A stretch of DNA of 64,000 nt from Eucommia ulmoides (lineage: Eukaryota; Streptophyta; Magnoliopsida; Garryales; Eucommiaceae). The position numbers were made by a program, and so were the translations under genes. The stretch is taken from positions 7,840,880 through 7,904,879 of the forward strand of contig CM028336.1 of assembly GCA_016647705.1 (NCBI GenBank), read 5' to 3'. Positions within the stretch are counted from its first letter, which is position 1, and each line of letters opens with the position of its first letter. Positions 1 to 11,823 of the stretch are shown piece by piece. The notes under the pieces were generated by a model. The model did not search any database, had not been told where the DNA came from, and worked only from the letters and a program-made list of their open reading frames with translations.

Positions 1-616
1 TTGTCGTCGGATTATAGTTGTTAATTTTCATGAAATAATTGTGTTTATATAAAAATTATGTGGAAATCATGCTTATGTATTTTATTTGTTGTACTAATTA
101 AATACACGTATTAGTGGGGTTAAAATCCTACTGAGAGTTGACTCACAACCCCCACAGTTTTGATTGCAGGGCCAGTGAGAATGAAGCTGCGCATAAAATT
201 ATATTTGAATTTTTATTTAATTTGTAATTGTTGTATTTATTATTTATTGTAGTAAAAATTGACTCGGTGAATTCCCAGATTTCTTTATCTGTTTTCTTAA
301 AAATAAATATAATTTTTTTGGTTCCGATATATAAATATATATAAAGGTCCAAGCATATCTGGAATAAAATACATTTTAGATTGGTTAAGTTGGAGATATT
401 ATTATAATCTTTTGACAATAATTATAGTTGCATATATTGATAGCTGTAATTGAAATTGTTCTAAAATTGATTTGATAAATTGACAAATTATAATTTTCGC
501 CATAGTTAGTAAAATTTCTCGAATTTTTATAGAATGAAATATTGGATATTCGATTTTAGTTTTAATTCTCAAAGGGAAGAAACCGTATGGTGACCCTGGG
601 AACCCGGGTCGTTACG
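1..616 (+). repeat. LTR, 3' part, truncated by window edge
   Basis: This stretch is the reverse complement of much of the LTR at 17111-18531. The shared parts include the segment around 130-190 (matching about 17850-17910) and the end at 560-616 (matching 17111-17190). In this orientation the family would begin TGTAATACCCC and end near ATTACA; here the end has decayed to GTTACG. It abuts CHX exon 2 sequence directly, so the parent element interrupted that gene copy. No internal retrotransposon coding is visible, because the rest lies outside the window. Confidence 0.7.
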
Positions 617-934
617 ATCTACTAGGTTACCAGCATCCGACGGTAAGATCTGTCATCGGAACATTGACAATGACCCTTTTTTCGGTGATTTCATTGCTAT
701 TGTTGGACCTGAAGATTACAAATAAAGAGTTAGGGCGATTGGTGCTGGCAGCGACGCTGATATGTGATTTATTGAGCACTACCACGTGGATGATGATATT
801 GAACATGAGAATGGCGTTAGCTAGGTGGTCCACTATACTGGCGGTAAAGCCTTATGCTCTTAGCCTATCAATCATCCTTGTCATGTTATCTACGCGACCC
901 TTCTTACGTTGGATTGTACAACAAACTCCCGAAT
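617..934 (+). pseudogene. CHX cation/H+ exchanger relic, exon 2 fragment
   Basis: The translation aligns with residues about 166-269 of the intact CHX protein encoded at 36404-42053. Shared stretches include the VIGTL segment, DLKITN.ELGRL, AATLI.DLL and the end WIV..TPE. The reading frame is open. The piece ends at a GT in the same place as the exon 2 donor of the intact gene (935), and intron-like sequence follows to about 1000. The 5' side is cut by the LTR at 1-616 and the 3' side by a LINE. Divergence from the intact copy is clearly greater than for the pseudogene at 48374, so this is an older copy. Exons 3 to 5 are absent; an intron 4 remnant lies at 9687-10010. Confidence 0.85.
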
Positions 935-999
935 GTATTTCTATTTAAAAATTTGACATTATAAGTTATATTTTAAAAGTTTTCCTCCACAAACTATTT

Positions 1000-3640
1000 C
1001 AGTTTTTTTTTTTCTTTTTTCGATAAACATTGTTATATAACATAAGGGAAAGAGTCTTCTTTACTACACAACACAAGGCTACCATGTAGCTTGCAAGACC
1101 CTTAATACCAGCTAAAATACATACATTATACACCCAAATAAAACCTGGAGAAGACAACCCAACATAGGAATCTGCCCAGTGCCAGCAACATAGAACCAAA
1201 TATCCCCGAGATCTTGGGTCGAACATCCAAAGAAAACAGAAACACACCCAAAAATAAACACACCTGACATTTATAGAACACCAAATAAAATATGAACCAA
1301 CTCCTTTAAGGCACAAGATTCAGACGTTGAATCCTAGCGCACACCCTTGATGTTGTCGGTTTTCTACTTTTGCAGGGCCTCGCCCTCCGACTTTGATAAA
1401 TAAGAAAAAATCTCTCCCTGATCTTTTCGCTAGTTATACTTCTTGATGTCTCTATCGGCGGCATGGGTTACGACATTTTTCCTTAGCTGACATCCACTTC
1501 TCGAAAGTAATGAGTGCCATCCACACCTCTTTACCTCTCCCCGTCTTGGCTTGACAAAGAGAACCTTACTCCTATATCCTTCTTAAACACCCTCATCAAA
1601 CTTAACAGCTCAAACATCACATTTCACTACCCCAAAAGCCTTTGGCTTGAATATTTTCCAAAACATCACTTGAATCAAACCAAATATATGAAAGCAATCA
1701 CAATCCCAATACGCCAAAAGTACAAAGTACCCCACTGTTGTTGCTTATCAATAAAAATCTCAACCTTGCAGTCTTCTTGAAACGATCGGGAAATAGGTAC
1801 ATCTTCCTCTCCAAAAACCATTTTGTGTGAACATTCTCTAAATCATCACCCAAATTACACCAAAAGTAAACTGCATGAAAATAGCAATGCTCCAAAACTG
1901 CTAAAACAGGAACATCGATAGGTCCAACTTATAACAAAGCACCCAATTTAACATCAATCAAAATAATCGAACGTAATTACAATCCGACAAATTCAAGTGA
2001 GTACGAAATTACTTCATGGCTTCCCATTCCTTAAAGATCAATTTAGAGATTTTCTATTTGAAGTTGTATTCTTTGAGCTTCACGGGAAAACCTAAACTTC
2101 TCCCTATCTCCATTACATTAATTATTCTCTGAAAAACAATTTTGGAATAGATATTTATCTTCTCATCAGAAAGAGAAATTTTTCGAATGAGATCATTGTA
2201 ATTCACAAAATCACTTGGCTTCTTCTTTTAACTTAGCATATCCGCCAACAATATTCTTCAATTTAAATCCTTTAGACAACGAATTCTTTCTCTGATTTTC
2301 AAAAGAAGTGTGATCACTTCTCTCATCTCCTCTTATCCCCTTTGGAAGATTTAATTCACCATTGTTATTGGACACCACACTTGAGGTGTCACTAGCTAAA
2401 CACTCAAGCTCCTTCCCAAGATTCCCTTCAATTACATCATCTTTACACACCTCCCCAATTAAAATGAAACTCTTTCTTTCTTTAATTTTTCAAATAAGAT
2501 TAATATTATATTTTGCAACAAAGGGTTCCCTCCAATAGTTGAAACATTTATCTAGGGCACTAATACAATATGACCTCCATACACCCTTTTTAGGCTCCCT
2601 ATTCCTATTTTCCAAGCCAAAATTTGCAAATTTTGCCCTAATCCTTCTTCCGTTGATTTCTGCCCGTTCAAATAATTAATTGCACACCTAGCTCAACTGT
2701 TAAAACCAAATCTAACGAAACCAAAGGCAAAATTCAAACCCACCCGCCATTTCTTAGTGATGAAAACATCTATAATTTGTCCAAAATTCGTGATTATTCA
2801 TAGAAGAAAAAGGAAGATGATCGACGAAAAGTGTAAACACTTGACCTAGATTTGAGCGAGAGTACCTGTGCGAATTTCTCCCATCTTGACCCCATCCCAA
2901 ATCAAAAGCCAAGATGAGGGTGAGTAGTTTTGGGGACAAACAAGGTCTCTCTCTCTCTCTCTCGCCTACAATTGATGAACTAAAACCCTTCTTCGCCACC
3001 CAAAATAGCAAAAAGGTTGTGCCGAGATCGCTTAAAATTCGAAACAGAGCACCTCTCCTCTAGCGGATATCCTTCGATCGAAACATCTCTAGCAGCCCCA
3101 AAAGCACTACTCAGATTTGGCTTGCTAGCAACAAGACTTCAGCTGCGGCCCAAAATAGATGATCGGAGCTTACAGTAGACCGGTTGGCGATGGCAGAAAT
3201 CGAAATTTGATGGTGATTGTTGGATTTGAAAATAGCGCGACGCCCAAGACAGAGCTTCTCTCTCTACGCCCTCTTGACTACCAACTCTGCTGCCTGGACC
3301 TTTAACGCGATTCCACCACCATAGTTCTCCCGATCGAAGCACCTCCAACAGCCCGAAACTCCTCAGGTCCAATCCAGGCTATCTAGTTCAGATCCTCTTT
3401 TCCAAGGCGGTGAGGGTGCTCCACCAGATCTCACTTTTCTCCCCGGGTGTTGCAGATCTCTGGATATGGTAGAAAATGGAGCTGCTCTATTTAATTACCC
3501 CACGACACTGAATTCAAACTTCCCAAGAGAGCACTGTGGCCCAACTGGACTTCGGTTAACTCTGCCGCCGGACTTGCAGACTGTGATCTTGGAAGAGATC
3601 ACTCCTCCAATCTGGATTTCTAGAAGCAACATTTATTTCA
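1000..3640 (-). mobile_element. Degenerate L1-type LINE remnant
   Basis: The T-rich run at 1003-1020 is a poly(A) tail when read on the minus strand. Minus-strand reading near 2799-2840 gives VFTLFVDHLPFSSM, like the RNP2 strand of an RRM. About 35 codons on, at 2711-2737 in another frame, NFAFGFVRF resembles RNP1 and is followed by INYLNGQ. RRM-type ORF1 proteins are known in plant L1 elements. A lysine-rich patch lies at 2211-2450. The 3' part (1040-1500) resembles 18840-19200. No reverse transcriptase was found. A host RRM gene fragment is the alternative. A possible target duplication, tatttcag, lies near 993 and 3632, but it is short. Confidence 0.5.
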
Positions 3641-3906
3641 GTTTCTTTCTCTCTTTTTCATATAACGCATAGCTAGTTATCTCTACCGTTACAGCGTCCA
3701 CCCATTGCCATCTTATTTGCTTGTTTCCCCGTTGTCGCAGCATCCACTCATCCTCGTCGCGGTCTGCTTCTTCATCTTCGTGTGCCACCACCATCTTCAT
3801 TTTTCGCCATCACCTTCTTCATTTGGAACTTGTTATTAAGATTATACAGAATTTTAGAAGGATAATTTTTTTTTGTATTTTTTGCATGAGTTTTTTGGTA
3901 GTGTTT

Positions 3907-3949
<43 letters not shown>

Positions 3950-4078
3950 AGAGCCGTCTAAAAAAATCCTATATTTTATTGGTTATTCTTTAAAAAATCA
4001 TAGATTGTTCATGGCAAAAGATATTTTAAGATAAATATAAGGGATGATTCATTGTAGCAAAATTCATTTTTAAGGACA
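3641..4078. other. Non-coding stretch with (TA)n run
   Basis: I recognise no gene here. A perfect TA dinucleotide run occupies 3911-3947. The last 60 bases (4020-4078) resemble sequence at 61220-61258 and continue on the far side of the Ty3-gypsy insertion at 9396, so they belong to the CACTA-like repeat described there. Confidence 0.5.
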
Positions 4079-4083
4079 CTAAA

Positions 4084-4369
4084 TGATGCAGTGCAATAGG
4101 AGTGGGATTTTTTGGCCCAAAGAGAGCACCTGAAGGCCCAAAAGACCCAAACAGGCTCAGTTTAACCAGAAAGTCAACTGTGGCCGTTTTGTTTTTACAA
4201 AAAATATCACTTTTCTGGGTAGAAACGGTCATCTGAGAAAAATACTATACTTTTCACGGCGCCGACATGATTTTAGCCAAATTCCATCGTTTCCGGGGTT
4301 AAAACTGCACTTTTTGATTTTACGCCGAAATTTGGGATAGTTTTGCAATTTTTTAATAGTTTACTTTTG

Positions 4370-4415
<46 letters not shown>

Positions 4416-4591
4416 TTTTATGCATCTAGGGTTTTCTTTATAAGGCTTGTAACGCCGCTCGACGGCGGGACAATTTTTACCACTAGTTTATATTGAGTTT
4501 TTGTTCAAGTTTTAATCAATTTCTTGGTATTCTTTGTGAATCAACGAATTTTGATCCGCAAACTTCATTCTTCACCACGTACGTTGTATCA
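4084..4591 (+). repeat. 5' LTR of the Ty3-gypsy element
   Basis: It matches the LTR at 8904-9395, for example in the GGCCCAAAGAGAGCACC segment and the CTAGGGTTTTCTTTATAAGG segment, the latter a plausible promoter and transcript-start area. It contains a T run of about 40 bases at 4373-4412 that is only about 20 long in the 3' copy. Confidence 0.92.
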
Positions 4592-4623
4592 GATTAGTAT
4601 CAGTTTCGGTATGATCCTGCAAT

Positions 4624-5700
4624 ATGCCTGCAATGAGACGTGTCAATGATGCCCCGATAGAAGACGTGCATTGGCAAGAGGAGATCGCCCAATTGCGACA
4701 GTAAGTGGACCAACTAACCCAACAGTTGGCTGCACTTCAATAGCCACAACCACAACCACGATATGAGTTTGCTTTAGCGGATGACGATTTTGACCGCGGG
4801 AAAAACCCTTTTGCCGCCCTTCGTGACTAACCTCGGCCCGCAGATCGACGATGGGAGACTGGTTTCAAGGTTGACATTCCAGAATTCCATGGTGGACTCC
4901 AGGCTGACGAATTCCTGGATTGGCTACATATGGTGGAAGACGTTCTCGAATTCAAGGAGGTTCTAGATTCTCGTCGTGTTCCACTGATCACTATGAGGTT
5001 GTGTGGTCGGACACAAGCATGGTGGCAATAGACAAAGACAACGAGGGCATGCACCGGCAAATCAAAAATCGTCTCTTGGGAAAAGTTCAAGAAACATATG
5101 TGGGCAACGTTTTTACCATACAACTATGAGCGTGAACTGTATCAACGCTTTCAACTCCTGCGTCAGGGGACTCGATTTGTCGACGACTACACCGCCAACT
5201 TCTACTAGTTGCTTGCACGAACGGAGATTGTCGAATCCCTAACCCAATTAGTCTCCAGGTATGTTGGTGGTTTGCGACTCCAACTGCAATACATGCTTAA
5301 TATGTTTGACCCGATGACAGTTTCTGAAACACATCAGAGAGCGCTACAGGCTGAGAAATAGTTAGCCCGACGCAGGACTGGTGGATTCAAGCAGTTTACT
5401 AGTCACGGTGGTAGCTCATCTACCCAACCACAACCAGGACCTGAACGACAACTGTCTATTCTCCCCCAAAATCGTGCTAGTGGCGGCCCTCCACAAGGTC
5501 ATTTTGGTGACGGACTTCGATGCTTTAATTGCGGTGAGACGGGACACCGACAAATAGACTGTCGTAAGGCGAATCCTAATAGTAGGGGACTATTTGCTAA
5601 TGATATGGATACCGACACAGGTCCCATTTTCAACACCTATGATGACGTAGAAGTTGAAGAGGAACTTTTAGAAGGTGATATCGGCATGTTATTAATGTTG
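4624..5700 (+). pseudogene. Ty3-gypsy gag remnant
   Basis: Gag would form the particle that packages element RNA. The likely start at 4624 reads MPAMRRVNDAPIED and meets a stop near 4701, with further stops and frame changes after it. A perfect zinc knuckle of pattern CX2CX4HX4C is at 5521-5562 (CFNCGETGHRQIDC), typical of the nucleocapsid end of gag. Acidic residues follow, leading into the protease region. It cannot make a full-length protein. Confidence 0.8.
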
Positions 5701-5712
5701 CGATGAACCTTT

Positions 5713-6290
5713 TTGAGTCCCTATGCCCCGGATAATGATTGGCGATGCACTACTCTTTTTCAGTCCACGTGCACAATTGAGGAGAAGGTATGCGACTTTA
5801 TTATTAATTCTGGTAGTTGCGAGAATGTGCTGTCTGAATCGGCAGTGGAGAAATTGGGTTTGAAAGTAGAACATCACTCTAAACCATACAAGCTCGCTTG
5901 ACTTAATAAAGGTACGGTCGGATATCACTATTTCCCGCCGTGCCTTGGTTTCATTTTCCATTGGACCAACCTATACTAATGAGATATACTGTGATGTGGT
6001 ACCCATGGATGCATGTCATCTTTTACTGGGGCACCTTTGGCAATTTGATCGAGAGGCCATTTACCATGGTCGTGCTAATACGTACTCATTCATGTTTCAT
6101 TGGAAAAAGATGGTATTGCTACCTAGTAAAGATAAAATTGTCTCACCCATTAGAGACAATATCACTCTTTTGTCCAGAGCTCACTTTGAGCATGCCATAG
6201 TAGAATCGGGGGTTGTTTATGTGCTTTATACAAAATCTGCCAGTACAATCTCTACTATCCCAGATATCGTTCAACCATTATTGACATAAT
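5713..6290 (+). pseudogene. Ty3-gypsy protease region remnant
   Basis: This region lies between the zinc knuckle and reverse transcriptase, where the aspartic protease belongs. It reads CDFIINSGSCENVLS near 5791-5835: the active-site triad expected as D-S/T-G has Asn in place of Asp. A stop follows at 5899-5901, and the frame then shifts. The later patch, with DVVPMDACHLLLGHLWQFD (about 5992-6050), matches the usual protease-to-RT linker of plant gypsy elements. It is inactive as read. Confidence 0.75.
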
Positions 6291-6379
6291 TTACCGATGT
6301 CTTTCTTGAAGCACTTCCCAACGAATTACCTCAATTGCGTGACATCCAACATCAGATTGATTTGATTCCAGGAGTCGTT

Positions 6380-7500
6380 TTACCCAACTGACCGTATTAT
6401 AGGATGAGTCCCAAAGAATATGAGAAATTGCGTCGTTAAGTCAAGGAATTAATAACAAAGCGCCACATTTGAGAGAGCCTTAGTCCATGTTCTGTGCTTA
6501 CCCTCCTAACCCCCAAAAAAGATGGCACTTGGCGTATGTGCGTGGATAGTCGTGCAATTAACAAGATCACAGTACGCTATCGCTTTCCTATACCCCACTT
6601 GGATGACTTGCTTGATCAATCGGGGGGTGCAATGGTGTTCAGCAAGTTAGATTTGAAGAGTGGCTACTATCAGATTCGAATCAAGCATGGTGATGAATGG
6701 AAAACAACATTTAAAACCCGTGAGGGTTTGTATGAGTGTCTAGTGATGCCTTTTGGCCTCTCTAATGCCCCTAGCCCGTTTAAGTGAGTTATGAATCAAG
6801 CACTGTGCCCTTTCATTGGTAAATTTCTTATGGTTTACTTTGATGATATCCTTATTTACAGTGCTAATCGAGAGGTGCATCTTCAATACTTGCGGGAGGT
6901 TTGATGGTCCTTTGAAGGGACAAATTCTATGCTGCTACTAGTAAATGTGCTTTTCTAACGAATACTGTTCAATTTTTGGGTTATACTGTGTCTAAGGATG
7001 GACTCGCGGTAGACAATACCAAAATAAAGGCCATACAACAGTAGCCATAACCTAAAACTATTACTGATATGCGGAGTTTGTATGGTCTCGCCTCATTCTA
7101 CCGCCGTTTTATCCCTCACTTCAGTAACATTAGGGCGCCCATTACTGATTGCCTGAACGGTACTAAGTTCACTTGGATGCCCGATGCTGCGGTCGAATTT
7201 CAAGAGATCAAACGGAAGCTGGCCACAACATCAATCCTTGTACTTCTTGATTTTGCACAGCTATTCGAACTTCATTGTGATGCTTCAAAAATTGGTATTG
7301 GCGCGATTCTCAGCTAATATGGTTGCCCAGTCGCCTACTTCAGTAAGAAACTTTATGGTGCCAAACTCCGTTTCAGCACATATGATGTTGAATTCTATGC
7401 ACTTGTTCAGGTTGTGAAACATTAGCGCTATTATCTCTTTCAACAGGAATTTGTACTTTTTATAGACCATAATGCCCTCAAAGTCCTTTCTAGTCAAGAT
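6380..7500 (+). pseudogene. Ty3-gypsy reverse transcriptase and RNase H remnant
   Basis: Reverse transcriptase would copy element RNA to DNA. Visible motifs are [17 protein letters not shown] and [15 protein letters not shown] in 6494-6787, then the catalytic box YFDDILIYS near 6838-6865 after a stop at about 6785. The thumb and connection segment follows at 7069 (SLYGLASFYRRFIPHFSNI), and RNase H starts around 7270 (ELHCDASKIGIGAIL) before another stop. Several nonsense codons and at least one frame change break it. Confidence 0.88.
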
Positions 7501-7554
7501 AAAATTTTATCTCGCCATATCTCTTGACAATCATACTTAGAGCAATTTACTTTT

Positions 7555-8550
7555 GTGATCAAACACAAAGCGGGATCACTGAACTGTGTGGCCGATGCTC
7601 TGAGTCACCGTCATAGCCTACTTGCTGAGATGCGGATCACAATTCCTAGTTTTGATTATTTTCTGGACTTATATACTACGGATCCATTTTTTGCTACAGT
7701 TCTATTGAAGATCCAAAGTGGCGAGATGACAGATTTTGTGTTGCAAAATGGGTTTATTTTCCATGGCCTCCAACTTTGTATTCCGGAGAGCATCTTACGT
7801 TTGAAGATCATTCAGGAATTGCACAATGAGGTCCATGTCGGTTGTGATCATACCTTGCATCTGGTTTTTATTTCGTATTTTTGGCCTACTATGCGAAAGG
7901 AAGTGGGCAGATTCGTTAATCGTTGTCGTGTTTGTCAGTTGGCGAAAGGTGCGTCCACTAATGTTGGATTATATATGCCTCTTCCTATACCTAGCCAACC
8001 TTGGACAGACATTAGTATGGACTTTGTGCTTGGTCTTCCGCGCACACAGCGTGGCAATGATTCCATCTTTGTTGTGGTCGATCGGTTTTCCAAGATGACT
8101 TACTTCATCGCTTGTATGCGTACCACTGACGTTGTTCATGTTGCTCAATTATATTTTTGGGAGGTTTATCGTCTACATGGGTTGCTTATCTCTATTGTGT
8201 CTGATCGTGATACTCGATTCCTCAGTCATTTCTGGTGGAGTCTTTGGAGATTGGTTAATACTATTCTCAATTTTAGTAGTGCTTACCATCCATAGATTGC
8301 TGGACAAACGGAAGTGGTCAACCGCTCAATCGGTAATTTATTGCGTAGTTTGGTGGGCGACAATGTGAAGTCTTGGGATCGAAAGCTACCACAAGCCGAG
8401 TTTGGTTACAACCATGCGGTCAATCGTAGCACTGGCTATAGTCCTTTTCAGGTTGTATATGGATTGGTTCCTTGTGACCCTCTTGATCTCCTCACCTTAC
8501 CAAGTAAGGTGTGCACTCATGCGGCAGTGAAAGATTTTATCACCTAACTC
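7555..8550 (+). pseudogene. Ty3-gypsy integrase remnant
   Basis: Integrase would join element DNA to the chromosome. The first 246 codons are open. An HHCC zinc-binding module (H.EVHVGCDH then CRVCQLAKG) is followed by the core, with WTDISMDFV (first Asp), VSDRDTRF (second Asp) and, after a stop near 8293-8295, GQTEVVNRSI carrying the catalytic Glu. The reading continues to about 8547, then shifts frame. The C-terminal end (GPVEIVEKINQNAYRL and FNVKHLIPY, to about 8924) runs into the 3' LTR. No chromodomain is seen. Confidence 0.88.
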
Positions 8551-8903
8551 TAGCATGTTCACAAACTCAGTCGCAATTGATTGCCTCTACTGATAAATAC
8601 AAGCTGCAGGAGGACAAGAAGCGTAGACCTGTTGACTTCAATGTCAGGGATTATGTCTGGGATGTCTTAACTAAGGACCGTTTTCCCGCTCAGGAATACA
8701 ACAAGCTTGTTGCTCAAAAAATAGGTCCGGTAGAGATTGTCGAGAAGATTAATCAAAACGCTTACCGCTTACACCTTCATAGTCATATTCACACGTTTGA
8801 TGTTTTTAATGTTAAACATCTTATTCCCTATTATGGTGATAGTTCTTCTAATGTTGAGCAAGTTTTTGATTCGAGAAAGAATATTCTCCACCCAGGGGAG
8901 TAT

Positions 8904-9395
8904 GATATAGTACAACAAGAGTGAGATTTCTTGGCCCAAAGAGAGCACCCGAAGGCCCAAAAGACCCAAAAAGGCCCAGTTTGACCAGAAAGTCAATTGT
9001 GAGCGTTTTGTTTTTACAAAAAATACCACTTTTCTGGGTAGAAACGGCCATTTGAGCAAAACGCCATACTTTTCACGGCGCCGACGTGATTTTAGCCAAA
9101 TTCCATTGTTTCGGGGGTTAAAACTGCACTTTTTGATTTTATGCGGAAATTTGGGGTAGTTTTGCAGTTTTTCAATAGTTTACGGTTCTCTTCTGTATTT
9201 TTTTTTTTTTTTTTTTTATAATTTATGGGTCTAGGGTTTTCTTTATAAGGCTTGTAACGCCGCTTGATGGCGGGACAATTTTTACCACTAGTTTACATTG
9301 AGTTTTTGTTCAAGTTTTAATCAATGCTTGGTATTCTTCGTGAATTAACGAGTTTTGATCCGCAAACTTCCTTCTTCACCATTTACGTTTCATCA
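8904..9395 (+). repeat. 3' LTR of the Ty3-gypsy element
   Basis: It starts TGATATAG just after a purine tract (aggggagta) and ends CATCA, followed by the CTAAA target duplication. It is 492 bases against 508 in the 5' copy. Most of the length difference is in a poly-T run. Confidence 0.92.
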
Positions 9396-9686
9396 CTAAA
9401 TCTGTCTAAGCATGTACCATTTTGGAATTCATTAAGTATTGAAATAATTAAAAGTTGTCCCAATAAAATTTTGTCCGAATAATTTATAAGGATAATTATT
9501 TTATCGCATTACTTTATATTTATTAAATTAATTTTTCGCTATGTATTATATAATTTTTTTAATGTATCTTATTAAATAAATTTTATAAGAACATTATGAT
9601 TGAATGTCTCAATAAGAATTTAAAAAGACACTATTTACAAATTGTTTCTAAATATATTGTCATAATATGTAGTTTTTGTTGTAGTG
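9396..9686. mobile_element. CACTA-like DNA transposon terminus
   Basis: The segment ends GTTTTTGTTGTAGTG, whose reverse complement CACTACAACAAAAAC is the typical terminus of plant CACTA (En/Spm) elements. The next bases at 9687 resume CHX intron 4 sequence, which fixes the boundary. A diverged copy of the same block is at about 61220-61530. The opposite terminus was not found; sequence at 4020-4078 belongs to the same block, and the Ty3-gypsy element inserted inside it. Confidence 0.55.
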
Positions 9687-10010
9687 ATTGGTTTATAGTC
9701 CTAAATAGATGATGTGATATATTATTTATCCTATTTAAAACATAAGTTTAGAATTCGTCCCTTAAACTGATTTTTGGTTTCATATTAGTTTCGTGTGTGC
9801 TCATGCATTGAACATAGAGCGGAGAGAAAGCTTGATGAATGAATCTATATTAGAGTGAATATTTTCTACCCAAGGTAGTTGCATGTAACATATGTTTTTG
9901 TTCAATACGGCTGTAGGGGTGTAGGCGTGTATATTAGGCCTTCTATTTTTTTTAATGCGCGGGACTAAACACAAGTTGCAATTAGGTAAGAGACTTTAAA
10001 ATGGATTGAT
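9687..10010 (+). pseudogene. CHX relic, intron 4 remnant
   Basis: This non-coding sequence aligns with intron 4 of the intact CHX gene (about 40895-41360). Shared landmarks in the same order are AGTCCTAAATAG, the CATAAGTTT/AATAAGTTT stretch, a TGTGTGCTCATGCATTG-like segment, and the GGGACTAAACACAAGTTGCA segment. Together with the exon 2 piece at 617-934 it shows that a whole CHX copy once stood here. Exon 5 is not found downstream. Confidence 0.65.
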
Positions 10011-11348
10011 AATATCAAATCATATAATTTCAAAATTGAAGTGTTCAATTGGAAGACGAACTCAAATACATTTTCCTTAATTAGGAATTACAAGAAACAA
10101 AGGCGTAAGATTGGAAGATCAATTTGTTCAATTGCAGGATTAGTTAGATTATCTTTACTAATTATGGGTCATTTGAAGGATTGGGAGCTAATTTGTAAAT
10201 AACTTCTTCTTTAATAAACATTATTGGATGTGTTACATGATAATTTTACAATAGGATCACACAATTAATCAATTAACATAATTGATTACAATACGAATTG
10301 GAATATCTCCGTAAATTAGGACAAATTTAGAAATATTAGGAGTTAATTTATAAAAACTAAGTTTTTCAATTGGGATTAAATATAGTGCATTTGAGATATC
10401 ACAACTCAATCATTTAATTTGAAAATTGAAGTGTCCAATTAGAATGTTAAGTACAAAATAAATTTAATAAACATGCTTTACTAAATGAACTTCTCAATTG
10501 AAAATTATGTAAAAATAAGTTGGGGCTACATTTAAAAGACCAAGAACTTCAATTTATCCAACATATATATTTGGATGATCTGATAATTATTTAACATTAT
10601 TAAGCAATTTATGTGTCAAATTGAAAAATTAATTGGAATGTACATATTAAGAGTTCTTTGAAAATATTAGGGGTTAAATTGACATAACTCCTACAAGTTT
10701 ATGGTGAAATTACGTAAACAAAGCAACAAGATAGAAAATGACACATGAAAAAACTTAAATAATATCAGGGGTTAATTATTCATCTCTAATTAAGATAGAG
10801 ATAAATAATAAATAAAAAAAATTGTTACCTATTGAGTAGGTAAAATTCACCTCTTGATTTTTATTTTTATTTTTAAATTTTCTAAAGTGTTTTTTGATTT
10901 TTTTCAAATCAAAGATTGAGATTAAGTCTAAAAAGAAAAAAATGTGGCGTAAAATTTGAATGTATTCATACATCCAAAACAAAAAAATATATTTTAGAAG
11001 CTTCTTCCTCCAATATCTTCTTACTCAAATGCACTAAAATTCAAAATCTAAAATTCAAGTCATTCCCAACCAAAAGGGAAAAAAAATCTTTAATTTTAAA
11101 ACTTAATTATCCTAAATTGATATGCTTATTTTTTTTACATTGTTCTCTTAATTCCTCTTCATCTTCTTCGTCTAGATCAACTTCTTCACATTCTTTATGA
11201 TATCAGAGCTTTTCACTTATACTATCCATCTTCCATGGCTTCCGTATTGCTGCCATTAAGTCTCATATTCTTAGTTTCAAATTTAAACTCTAGTAACAAT
11301 TAAATCAGACAACAACAATTATATACTACGGCAAAAACAAATAGGTAA
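10011..11348. other. AT-rich stretch without a recognisable gene
   Basis: Only scattered short open frames are present. Phrases such as AAAATTGAAGTGT recur at 10032 and 10424, suggesting old repeat material. At about 11199, TGATATCAGAGCTTTT resembles a copia primer-binding site (TGGTATCAGAGC) followed by an ATG at 11235. It may mark the right end of an otherwise lost LTR, but I could not confirm an LTR. Confidence 0.4.
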
Positions 11349-11823
11349 TATTGATTAATCCTCATAATCACAATATTATGAAATTAATTAAAGATCTTAA
11401 TCGTACATGATTAAAATGACACAACAATTTTAATAACGGTTATCGAAAGCATACATATTTCAACCTTTGCAGATGATTGATCGTCGCAGCAGATTACACA
11501 CTAGGTCTTCCTCTCTATGATCTAGATTTTCTATTGTGGTGCCTCTTAATAGTAAGAAGCCTTTCAATCTAAACTAGAGATGGGGCCTAGTATTTATAGT
11601 TAGGGTTTCTCATTGGACTCTTCCATAATGGTCTTCAATGAGACTCAAAACCTACACTTGTCACTCAATTGAGCTTCTACACAAAACAGATGTCAACCCA
11701 AATCAAAATATGATAACTATTTAATTGGACTGCTTATATATAATATATTATCCATTAAACCGTTTTTGTGAAGCAATTAATTCAATTAATGTTAACCCAT
11801 ATTTAATTAAAAAAAAATCAACA
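11349..11823 (-). repeat. 3' LTR of the degraded copia element
   Basis: It aligns with 16799-17110 plus 18532-18698, for example in the AATTTTAATAACGGTTA and TAATATATTATCCATTAA segments. On the plus strand the outer edge reads TATTG, a decayed TG, and the inner edge ends TCAACA. Confidence 0.88.

Larger units (their letters stand above)
4084..9395 (+). mobile_element. Ty3-gypsy LTR retrotransposon, non-functional
   Basis: The element has two LTRs (4084-4591 and 8904-9395), each starting TGAT and ending ATCA. It is flanked by an exact 5-bp target duplication, CTAAA, at 4079-4083 and 9396-9400. Internal order is gag, protease, reverse transcriptase, RNase H, integrase, which is the Ty3-gypsy order. 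Every coding segment carries stops or frameshifts. No chromodomain is recognisable after the integrase. A degenerate primer-binding site (TAGTATCAG) follows the left LTR near 4595. A solo LTR of the same family is at 60196-60693. Confidence 0.93.

Noticed and set aside
5692-5961. Minus-strand frame of 89 codons
   Set aside because: It is antisense to the Ty3-gypsy protease region, which is recognisable on the plus strand.
9396-9700. Possible CHX exon between the Ty3-gypsy element and the intron 4 remnant
   Set aside because: No CHX protein similarity in any frame; the block is instead shared with 61220-61530 and ends like a CACTA element.
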